The translations under genes were made by a program, and so were the position numbers. Shown here one piece after another: positions 52,701 to 59,638 of a stretch of 64,000 nucleotides of DNA; within the stretch, counting starts at the first letter, position 1, and the number at the start of each line of letters is the position of its first letter. Source of the DNA: JBJMQS01 sp045802605 (GTDB lineage: Bacteria > Planctomycetota > Planctomycetia > Gemmatales > Gemmataceae). The stretch lies in the NCBI GenBank assembly GCA_045802605.1, contig JBJMQS010000011.1, forward strand, positions 1-64,000, written 5' to 3'. The notes beneath the pieces were generated by a model. It was not told the DNA's origin and searched no databases. It was given only the letters and a program-made list of their open reading frames with translations.

Positions 52701-54420
52701 CGTATCGATCAATGTTACGCCGGCCGCTGCGACTCACTTCAAGGTGACGGCGCTCCCGTCCCTCATCACGGCTGGTGGTTCCACAAACCTCACCGTGACC
52801 GCTAAGGACCAATTTGAAAACACGGCCACCGGCTATTCCGGCGTCGTTCAATTTTCCGGTGGCGGCGCGGGCGCGACCCTGCCGCCAAACAGCCTGCTCT
52901 CCGCAGGTACGGGAACATTCCCGGTGACGCTGATCACCGCGGGCAACCAAACAATCTCAGCGAAGGACAGTGCGAATGCCGTCATCACCGGTAGCGCATC
53001 CGTGCAGGTGAGTCCGGCTGCGGCAGCAAAATTTGACGTCTCGGCCAGCCCGACTTCCGTCGTCGCCGGCAACACCACGACAATACAGGTCACGGCCAAG
53101 GACATTTACGGGAACGTTGCCACGGGTTACTCCGGCAACCCGCTTATCACCGGCGGCGGATCGGGCGCGACCATTCCGTTAACCGCTAATGTCGTGGGCG
53201 GTAGCGGGTCGTTCGGGGCCACGCTCGTCACGGCCGGCACGCAGACCATCGTGGTTACCGATGGCGCTGTCTCCGGCAGTGCGACGGTCAATGTGAGTCC
53301 GGCGGCGGCTTCGCAATTCGTCCTCACTGGCGTACCACCCACGGTCGTGGCCGGCAGCCCATTCACTGTCACTGTCACGGCCAAAGATCAATACGGAAAC
53401 TTGGCCACGTCGTTTGGTGGGACCGTGAGCATCAGCAGCACTGATGGCGCGGCCGTCCCGCCAACCTCCGCGACGTTGTCCGGAGGTACCGGGACGTTTT
53501 CGGTGACGCTGAAGACCGCCGGTACGTGGACGATTACCGCGACAAGCGGTTCGATTTCCAAGACGAGCGCCCCGATCCTGGTGACTCCGGGCGCTGCGAG
53601 TCAGTTCGTACTGAGCGGTCCGCCGTCCGCCACGCTGGGCGCGCCGGTCGCCATTTCGATCACGGCCAAAGACGCCTTTGGAAACGTCGCCACTGGATTT
53701 ACGGGGCTGGTTGTCATCACCAGCAGTGACCCGCAGGCGAATTTGCCCGGGCCAACGACGTTGACCAATGGCGTGGGTTCGGTGGTCGTGACATTCCTGA
53801 ATCCCGGTAGCCAAACCGTGACTGGCAGCAGTTCGTCGATCACCGGTACATCGCCGGGCATTTTGGTCAGCACGACGCCGACAGGTCCGGTGCACCATGG
53901 CCAAACCGCGACGATCGGATTCTGGCATAACAACAATGGGCAGGCGCTCATCAACAGCTTCAATGGCGGGCCCACCGCGACTTCGTTGTCGAGCTGGCTG
54001 TCATCCGCGTTCCCCAGGCTTTATGGGACCTTGGCGGGCACCAATAATCTCACCGGCAAAACGAATGCTCAGGTCGCCGCTTATTATTTGACGTTGTTCA
54101 ACGCGCAGGGCCAAAAGTTAGAAGCTCAAGTCATGGCAACCGCGTTGGCGGTGTATGCCACGACTCAGTCACTCGGCGGGTCGGCCGCAGCCGCATATGG
54201 CTTCCAGGTGACAGTGGCCGGCGTTGGTTCGAGTACGTTTAACGTGGGCGCCAACTGGGCCGCATTCGGCGCGCCGATCAACTCGACGCGGACCGTGTTG
54301 CAGTTGCTGCAAGCCACCAATGCCGCGGCTGTCGGTGGCGTCCTCTACAACGGCAATAGCTCTTTGCGAAATCAAGCAAACTCGGTGTTTACCGGCATCA
54401 ACGAAGCGGGCGATATATAG
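49753..54420 (+). CDS. Giant secreted FG-GAP (VCBS) and Ig-like repeat protein
   Basis: A 1555-aa surface protein. The N-terminus has the planctomycete-type motif ALEDRTLPA. Residues ~45-405 are FG-GAP/VCBS repeats (GDFNGDGKLDMAAAN, LLGNGNGTFQ), Ca-binding DxDxDG loops of a beta-propeller. Ten Ig-like repeats of 90-99 aa follow (start type AAASKFIVTAVPSSITAG, with TVTAKDQFENTATGYSG inside). The last ~170 residues, GQTATIGFWHNNNGQALI to GINEAGDI, are a different conserved-looking domain. GC-rich DNA repeats of ~290 bp match the Ig units. It probably mediates adhesion. The frame is intact and ends before a strong hairpin. Confidence 0.88.
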   Translation: MSLWSSRWFFSRWYKSGRLTPWVRRRSGLAIIALEDRTLPAAHPLFLAAAVNYNVGSSPNSVATGDFNGDGKLDMAAANFLGSNVSVLLGKGDGTFFPAVNYAGGPNNRGVFVGDFNNDTKLDLATSNQSLSNPATGGLSILLGNGNGTFQSPIQTNIATVGHATAAVTWLSLAYLDGDNNLDVVTGNSGDNSVSVLLGQGNGHFQAPVFLNTGLGSTPFTGTVADFNNDGNPDIVTSNSGTSLLGTTLKVFLGTGNGTTYNPGLTLTTNAGPGIAVVNDFDGDNNLDLAVQCYTSGDTDVLLGNGNGTFQPKTTYHVAANTSSMNQGDFDSDGIVDLLVTNAPPPAGTPTAGLVYVLRGNGNGTFQAPVAFAIGLNPGATGVGDFDGDSQVDIGASNDGSNTVSVLLNRSAATHFTLTAPLGVTAGGPFNATVTALNGANAVDVGYAGLVQFTGGGAGASLPANSSLTNGTGLFPVTLITAGSQTITATDTVQAGLTASATISVSPAAAATFVVTASPSLIIAGGITNLTVVAKDTFGNTASGYSGTVHFTGGGAGASLPANTSLASGTGSFPATLITAGNQTVNAVDTLNATIGGSTTIQVDPAAASKFIVTAVPSSITAGASTTLTVVAEDFYGNTATGYAGTVQFSGGGAGALLPAPSGLSAGTGMFPATLVTTGTQTIAAKDGSITGSVSINVSPAAAASFVVTANPTTITAGDSATVAVTAKDAYGNIATGYGGTVQVTGGVNQPSGTLTAGTGSFLVQLTAAGNHTLTATDTVNPALSDSAAVTVNPAAATHFAVSASPGTITAGDTTTLTVTAKDQFENMATGYAGLVHFSGGGTGASLPGNSSLAAGNGTFPATLITAGNQMLTAADSVNSTITGSANVTVLAAAASSFLITASPNTITAGGSSNLTVTAKDPYGNTADGYSGTVNFSGGGAGATLPPSSTLSLGTGIFPISLIVAGNQTVTAQDSANASLVSSVSINVTPAAATHFKVTALPSLITAGGSTNLTVTAKDQFENTATGYSGVVQFSGGGAGATLPPNSLLSAGTGTFPVTLITAGNQTISAKDSANAVITGSASVQVSPAAAAKFDVSASPTSVVAGNTTTIQVTAKDIYGNVATGYSGNPLITGGGSGATIPLTANVVGGSGSFGATLVTAGTQTIVVTDGAVSGSATVNVSPAAASQFVLTGVPPTVVAGSPFTVTVTAKDQYGNLATSFGGTVSISSTDGAAVPPTSATLSGGTGTFSVTLKTAGTWTITATSGSISKTSAPILVTPGAASQFVLSGPPSATLGAPVAISITAKDAFGNVATGFTGLVVITSSDPQANLPGPTTLTNGVGSVVVTFLNPGSQTVTGSSSSITGTSPGILVSTTPTGPVHHGQTATIGFWHNNNGQALINSFNGGPTATSLSSWLSSAFPRLYGTLAGTNNLTGKTNAQVAAYYLTLFNAQGQKLEAQVMATALAVYATTQSLGGSAAAAYGFQVTVAGVGSSTFNVGANWAAFGAPINSTRTVLQLLQATNAAAVGGVLYNGNSSLRNQANSVFTGINEAGDI

Positions 54421-54485
54421 CCGGTTGATGTCTCGTAAGAGATGCGCTGAGTGAAAAGGACTGGGGCAAAGCTGCCCGCGTGATT

Positions 54486-54522
54486 GCGGAATGAACACCA
54501 AAGGACTTGGTGTTTATTCCGC
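54486..54522. terminator. Bidirectional hairpin terminator between convergent genes
   Basis: A 16-bp stem, GCGGAATGAACACCAA (54486-54501) with TTGGTGTTTATTCCGC (54507-54522), one G-T pair, and a five-base loop AGGAC. The hairpin lies 65 bases after the giant gene and includes the stop codon of the convergent 89-aa gene, so it can end both transcripts. Confidence 0.8.
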
Positions 54523-54783
54523 TTGGTCGATCGCCTGGAAATCGGCATCGCCAAAGGGCGGTAATCCGAATTCTTGTGCGACGATTCTCAGGACTTCCAC
54601 CGCCTCGGGCCGCTCATTGACGCGGATCAGAACTTCAGCGACCAACTCCTGCCGTGCTCTTTCCATGGCCGCGATGCTCTCGTGGTAATGCCGCGCCGCC
54701 TGAATGACGCGCAGCGGAAGTCTTGACTTCTGCTTGGGCTTCAGCATCTCGTCAGAAAAACGCTTGTGCGGCTTGGAATTCAT
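54514..54783 (-). CDS. Small hypothetical protein (89 aa)
   Basis: An 89-aa soluble, probably helical protein (MNSKPHKRFSDEMLKPKQKS, RVIQAARHYHESIAAMERAR). The ATG at 54781-54783 has an excellent AGGAGGG site seven bases upstream. No family recognised. Its stop is inside the terminator hairpin. Confidence 0.65.
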   Translation of the reverse strand: MNSKPHKRFSDEMLKPKQKSRLPLRVIQAARHYHESIAAMERARQELVAEVLIRVNERPEAVEVLRIVAQEFGLPPFGDADFQAIDQAE

Positions 54784-54878
54784 GTTACCCTCCTGCAAAC
54801 GAGCAGCGCTTATAGCCGACCCTCCACCGTCCACGCTAGCCCGTTTCCATGCGTGATAGATCATAAGGAAGCGTCGTT

Positions 54879-55094
54879 TTGTGCATTCTGCCCGATCGCG
54901 CCCATAGCTTGTATCAGATCCCCGATGACATTCGCCCTTTGACGGGACTGGCCATCGGCTACCTCGGCAACATCTCCGATTTGCCCGAAAAGTACCAACC
55001 GCGCGACCTTACTCCGCGGGTCCGCAAGCCATTGGCGGAGTTTGTTTTCGAGACCAAGTGGGGAAACACCGCCCGGATCGCGTCACAACGATGA
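54879..55094 (+). pseudogene. C-terminal fragment of a nitroreductase
   Basis: The ~70 residues read IRPLTGLAIGYLGNISDLPE, then LTPRVRKPLAEFVFETKWG, which match the C-terminal part of NADPH-flavin nitroreductases. The FMN-binding N-terminal ~130 residues are absent: the ~95 bases before it hold only intergenic sequence and the promoter side of the divergent 89-aa gene. This is a gene remnant. Confidence 0.75.
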
Positions 55095-55126
55095 GTCATG
55101 AACCGCCAACTCACTCAAGGACAATC

Positions 55127-55600
55127 ATGATGTTCCAGACAAAAAATGACCTCCCGGAATCCACTCGGGCGAATGTTATCGAGTTGTTAAATGCCCGTTT
55201 GGCGGACGCTATTGATTTGCAGACGCAAACCAAACAAGCCCATTGGAATGTCAAAGGCGCCAACTTCATCGCGCTGCATGAACTCTTCGACAAAATCAAT
55301 GAAAGTGTCGAAGACTGTGTCGATGACCTTGCGGAATGCACAGTGCAACTCGGCGGCGTGGCCCATCGGTCGGTGCGAACCGTCGCTCGGCGCTCCTCTC
55401 TGGTCGAATATCCAGACACCGCCGTCGAAGGCCAAGCCCACGTCGGAGCGCTCTCATCAGCACTGGCGGCATTTGGAAAGTCCGCGCGCAATGCAATCAC
55501 GACTGCCAATGACTTAGGCGACCTCGATTGCGCCGACTTATTCACTGGAATCTCTCGTGGAATGGACAAGTGGTTGTGGTTCGTCGAAGCACATCAATAG
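55127..55600 (+). CDS. dps: Dps-type DNA-protection ferritin
   Basis: A 157-aa Dps protein that stores iron and protects DNA from peroxide. Ferroxidase residues are in QAHWNVKGANFIALHELFDK and NESVEDCVDDLAE (His, Asp, Glu set). The start is the first of two adjacent ATGs at 55127 with CAAGGA six bases upstream. It is followed by the damaged rhodanese gene, and preceded by a nitroreductase fragment, so the area may once have been a redox-stress locus. Confidence 0.95.
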   Translation: MMFQTKNDLPESTRANVIELLNARLADAIDLQTQTKQAHWNVKGANFIALHELFDKINESVEDCVDDLAECTVQLGGVAHRSVRTVARRSSLVEYPDTAVEGQAHVGALSSALAAFGKSARNAITTANDLGDLDCADLFTGISRGMDKWLWFVEAHQ

Positions 55601-55647
55601 ACTGTCCGCCAGAACAACAACGGACCTTTGATGGAATGGACCTGACG

Positions 55648-56025
55648 ATGCGAGCAACGATCAGTCGCGATGAACTGAAAACCAAAATCGACCGCGGGGG
55701 ACCAGTTCACGCTCCTCGACACTCTGGCAAACCAGTACTATCGCCACTCTCATTTGCCCGGATCAATATGCCGTATGACCAAGTGAATCAACTTGCGCCG
55801 ACTCTTCTGCCTGACAAAAACGCCAAGATCCTGACCTATTGCTACAACCCTTCCTGACCTGCCTCAGCACTGGCCACCCGTGATTTGGTGGCCCTCGGTT
55901 ACACGAACGTTCGCGAGTACGTCGAAGGCAAGCAAGATTGGAAAAACGGCGGTTTCGCCATGGAAAGCCAAGGTCATGATGGAACCGGGCCCAACATTGA
56001 GACGCAGTTCTGCGTTCTGACATAG
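55648..56025 (+). pseudogene. Rhodanese-like gene with in-frame TGA and two frame disruptions
   Basis: The reading frame from ATG 55648 gives MRATISRDELKTKIDRG; the next ~22 residues make sense only in the neighbouring frame (DQFTLLDTLANQYYRHSHLP), and the original frame resumes at NMPYDQVNQLAPTLL. This needs one extra G in the GGGGG near 55695 and a loss of about four bases near 55765. The active-site segment reads ILTYCYNPS-TGA-PASALA; the TGA (55855-55857) is where related rhodaneses have the second Cys of C-x4-C. The rest (DLVALGYTNVREYVEGKQDW) ends at 56025. So it is either a pseudogene or a selenoprotein gene with sequence errors. Confidence 0.65.
55872..55893 (+). promoter_or_regulatory. 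SECIS-like hairpin after the in-frame TGA
   Basis: GGCCACC (55872-55878) and GGTGGCC (55887-55893) form a perfect 7-bp stem with an 8-nt loop CGTGATTT. The loop begins 22 nt after the TGA and has a G at its second position. Bacterial SECIS elements need a loop 16-37 nt after the UGA and a G among the first two loop bases, so the form fits. Function is inferred; no sel gene is in the window. Confidence 0.4.
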
Positions 56026-56500
56026 GTTTCTTTCACTGATTCACAAAACGTGACATCGGTCGATGTGACCGACGCGCGGAAGGGATATTTGGTGAGCGGA
56101 CACCGTCGGTCAAATGACTGTGAGCGAGCCGCAAAAGACAAAGCATGATCACGATATTGTTGGACGACGCCTTGTCATTGCTGCAGGGAAACGGCGGCAG
56201 CGAGTGTCACATAATAGTACAAAGGCCGCGGTTAGGGTTCGTGACGTCCAAGGCGTTGCCCGTTTTCCTAAGGTGTTCTGGATGTGCGTTTGCGCGGGGG
56301 CGATATTCAGATGAGGGTTGATTTCAGTCTATTTGTTAGGTTTGCTTGAAAATGGCGCATGGGATAGGCATTGAAGCGCATTACGTAGAAATAGCAACAG
56401 ACTATGTCCAAACTTTGCCTAATGAGGCCTATCTCGGCAGCATACTCGCGGGCCGTGATACGATTTGAGGACGTCGTGGTACTTGCACTATGAGGCGATG
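56026..56500. other. Intergenic region, no recognised gene
   Basis: About 475 bases between the rhodanese gene and the ECF sigma gene. The palindrome TCGGTC-GATGT-GACCGA lies at 56056-56072; the same 16 bases occur again at 62457-62472. A short basic ORF (56114-56314) has no coding character. The rest is presumably the promoter region of the sigma/kinase pair. Confidence 0.5.
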
Positions 56501-57093
56501 ATGACCGAGCCGCGGACGCGGGGCAGCATGTTGCTGCGGATTCGGGATCCGCAGGATAGTCATTCCTGGTCCGAGTTCGCACAGATTTACGCGCCGTTGA
56601 TCCACGGCTATGCCCGGCGGCGCGGGCTCCAGGATCACGATGCCGCGGATTTGACTCAAGAAGCGCTGATCGTGGTGGCGAGGGCCATCCACAACTTGGA
56701 CTACAATCCCGAGCGCGGGTCATTTCGCGGCTGGTTATTCACCGTCGTGCATCGCAAACTGCTGAACATGCTGGCGAGCCAGCGGCGACATCCGCAAGGC
56801 AGCGGCGATACCGGGATGCACGAGCGATTGCAGCAGCAACCCTCGCCTGACGACCAAGCCGAGGACGTGTGGAACCGAGATTACGAGGAGCAGCTATTCG
56901 CGTGGGCGAGCGAACAGGCTCGTCCCCAGGTGGAGGAACGAACGTGGCAGGGTTTTGGCGCACCGCCGTGGAGGGACAGGAAACCCGCCACGTTGCCACG
57001 GATCTGGCCATGACGGTCGCGGGCGTCCGGCTGGCCAAGAGCCGCGTCATGGCGCGGATCAAGAACTGCGTTGCCGAGGCGGAACTTACGTGA
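56501..57093 (+). pseudogene. ECF-type RNA polymerase sigma factor, frameshifted before region 4
   Basis: The first frame encodes sigma region 2 (YARRRGLQDHDAADLTQEAL, then RGSFRGWLFTVVHRKLLNML) and ends at 57013 without region 4. The next frame carries FWRTAVEGQETRHVATDLAM followed by TVAGVRLAKSRVMARIKNC, the region-4 HTH, and ends at 57091-57093. Adding one T to the TTTT at about 56954-56957 joins them into a ~198-aa protein (TWQGFWRTAVEG). It lies seven bases before the kinase-WD40 gene, a typical planctomycete pair in which the kinase may act on the sigma factor. As given, the sigma factor would not bind -35 elements. Confidence 0.75.
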
Positions 57094-57099
57094 TCGCGA

Positions 57100-59541
57100 G
57101 TGAAAGTGAGTGGAATGGCCGCTCTTGATCCATGCCCTGAGATCAATCGATTGCGGTCGCTCCTTGCGGGCGACGCGGAACCATCGTTGCTTCAGCACCT
57201 GGAGCAATGCGAACGATGTCAAGAAACTGTGGAAACCCTGGCGGCCGACAAGAATGACTGGGCGGCCGCCCTTCGCTACGCCCCGCAACCAGCAGAGCCG
57301 GTCGAACCTCCGCTACGGAAAATCCTGGACCAATGTGGCATGGACCCGACAAGCGCGCAGGCGGAACCCAGCAGCGAGGTTGACCTACCGGCCGGCTTCC
57401 TGCAACCGTCCGACAATCCGGCACACCTCGGCCGGCTTGGCTCTTATGAAGTGCAGGAAGTGGCGGCTCGCGGCGGAATGGGCATCGTTCTCAAGGCATT
57501 CGATCAAACGCTGCACCGGGTGGTAGCGATCAAAGTGCTGGCGCCGCAACTGGCGAGCAATTCCATCGCGCGAATGCGCTTCCTGCGCGAAGCCCGAGCG
57601 GCCGCGGCAGTCCGCGACGAGCACGTTGTGCACATTTACGCCGTCGGCGAGGAAAAAGGCATTCCTTACCTCGTGATGGAGTTCATCTCCGGCATCTCGC
57701 TGCAACAGAAGATCGATCGCAGCGCGCCGCTGTCGAGCCGGGAAGTCCTGCGTATCGGCCACCAAACCGCGCATGGATTGGCGGTGGCGCACGCCCAGGG
57801 GCTGGTCCATCGCGACATCAAGCCGAGCAATATCTTGCTTGAAAACGGGATCGAGCGCGTAAAGATCACCGACTTCGGACTGGTTCGCGTCGCCGACGAC
57901 GGCGATTTGACCCAGTCAGGCATCGTCGCTGGAACGCCACAGTACATGGCGCCCGAGCAAGCGCGTGGCGAGGCGGTCGATTACCGGGCCGACCTGTTCA
58001 GCCTCGGCAGCGTTCTTTATGCGATGTGCACGGGTGTGCCGCCGTTTCGGGCCTCGGGCAATATGGCGATCCTCAAGCGGGTCTGCGACGACACGCCCCG
58101 CGCCGTCCGAGAACTCAATCCCGATGTGCCCGCTTCGCTCGCCGCCATCATCGACAAACTGAACGCCAAAGATCCGGCCGCTCGATTTCAGACCGCCAAA
58201 GAGGTCGCTAATTTGTTGGGCGGATACTTAGCCCATTTGCAGGGACCGGTTCAGGCGCCCATGCCAACGCTGCTGTACGGGAACTCAATTGCCAAACGAC
58301 GAACGTGGCGGCCGTGGATCGCGGCGAGCGTGGCGATAGTCGGACTCGTTCTGGCCGGCTATTTACTCGGACCCAAATTTGCGCGAATGGTCTCCGGGAA
58401 AGGCATACTCACATTTGCCACCGACGACCCTCACGCCACTGTCGTGGTACGTAGCACGCAAAAGCCAGAACTGCCTGTCACGGTCAATCTGCGAGACAAC
58501 CTCAATTGCGATCTCGATGCGGGCGACTATGAGTTGGAGTTAGTCAATTCCCGAGCGGATCTCCAACTTTCGCCGACCACGGTCACGCTCGCGCGAGGTC
58601 AAAGCCAAGTCGTTGAAGTGCGCGAGAAGCCTGATTTCGTCGGCGAAGTTCGCCGCTTTGTGGGCCATACCCAACAGGTGCGCAACGTGGCGGTCTCGTC
58701 CGATGGATTGCGAATGCTCACGGGGGGCGCGGATACCATCATGCGCTTGTGGGACGTGGCCAGCGGGAAACTGCTGCGCACTTTTCAGGCACCTTCCGGA
58801 ATCCATCAGGTTGTATTTTCTCCTGACGAGCGCACAGCAGTATCGTGCGGACACAAAGGCATCTGCCTCTGGGACCTGGGAACCGGAACCCAGTTGCGTG
58901 TTTTTGGCCGACCCGAAGAAGTCTGCAGCTTCGTCTTCTTGCCGGACGGCAAGCAAGCCATCACGGGCTCCGGGAAAGTGCTTTCACCGGCCCACAGCAC
59001 GGGATATTTGCGTTTGTGGAATGTAACCAACGGCACGGAAATCCCCCGATTTGAGGAACAGCCCCACTATGTCTGGAGCGTAGCGTTGACCAAGGATGGC
59101 AAATACGCCGTGTCGGGCTGTTGGGATGAAACGGTACGGCTGTGGAACGTTGCGACCGGAGAAGAATTGAAGCGATTCGACGGACATACCGATTACATCC
59201 TCGCGGTGGCCTTCACGCCCGATGGCCGGTACATATTGTCGGCCGGCCGCGACAACGTGATCCGGATGTGGGATCGGAACACTGGTAAAGAGGTGCGGCA
59301 GTTCTTGGGCCATGAGCACAACATCGAGTGCCTCGCCGTTTCGCCCGATGGCCGACGCGTGATCAGCGGCGGGCTCGACAACACGATTCGTCTCTGGGAC
59401 GTAAACAGTGGCCGGGAAATGCATCGTTTTACGCCAGGGCTCGTTTTTGGTCTGACATTCTCACCTGACGGATGTCACGTGGTGAGCGCCGGCGACGACG
59501 CGACCGTGCGCCTCTGGCGGGTGCCAGCGTCGCGACCGTGA
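57100..59541 (+). CDS. Ser/Thr protein kinase with N-terminal zinc-finger-like motif and WD40 repeats
   Basis: An 813-aa kinase. Residues 16-50 have LRSLLAGDAEPSLLQHLEQC followed by ERCQ (an H-x-x-x-C-x-x-C anti-sigma-like motif). The kinase domain (~115-380) has the G-loop AARGGMGIVLKA, Lys145, HRDIKPSN (Asp239) and DFGLVR. A membrane helix is at ~405-424. A beta domain follows and then about seven WD40 repeats from ~525 (GHTQQVRNVAVSSDGLRMLT, GADTIMRLWDVASGK) that lie outside the cytoplasm. The gene starts at GTG 57100 or ATG 57115; the sigma gene is directly upstream. It likely senses ligands through the propeller and signals to the sigma factor. Confidence 0.9.
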   Translation: MKVSGMAALDPCPEINRLRSLLAGDAEPSLLQHLEQCERCQETVETLAADKNDWAAALRYAPQPAEPVEPPLRKILDQCGMDPTSAQAEPSSEVDLPAGFLQPSDNPAHLGRLGSYEVQEVAARGGMGIVLKAFDQTLHRVVAIKVLAPQLASNSIARMRFLREARAAAAVRDEHVVHIYAVGEEKGIPYLVMEFISGISLQQKIDRSAPLSSREVLRIGHQTAHGLAVAHAQGLVHRDIKPSNILLENGIERVKITDFGLVRVADDGDLTQSGIVAGTPQYMAPEQARGEAVDYRADLFSLGSVLYAMCTGVPPFRASGNMAILKRVCDDTPRAVRELNPDVPASLAAIIDKLNAKDPAARFQTAKEVANLLGGYLAHLQGPVQAPMPTLLYGNSIAKRRTWRPWIAASVAIVGLVLAGYLLGPKFARMVSGKGILTFATDDPHATVVVRSTQKPELPVTVNLRDNLNCDLDAGDYELELVNSRADLQLSPTTVTLARGQSQVVEVREKPDFVGEVRRFVGHTQQVRNVAVSSDGLRMLTGGADTIMRLWDVASGKLLRTFQAPSGIHQVVFSPDERTAVSCGHKGICLWDLGTGTQLRVFGRPEEVCSFVFLPDGKQAITGSGKVLSPAHSTGYLRLWNVTNGTEIPRFEEQPHYVWSVALTKDGKYAVSGCWDETVRLWNVATGEELKRFDGHTDYILAVAFTPDGRYILSAGRDNVIRMWDRNTGKEVRQFLGHEHNIECLAVSPDGRRVISGGLDNTIRLWDVNSGREMHRFTPGLVFGLTFSPDGCHVVSAGDDATVRLWRVPASRP

Positions 59542-59638
59542 TGAATTTGCTCACAATTTTTTGCAAAGTCGAGATACGTTTTCTTCTCCGCACGGTAGTT
59601 CCTGGCAGACCAGGGCCTGCCAATGCGGAGAAGTTGTC

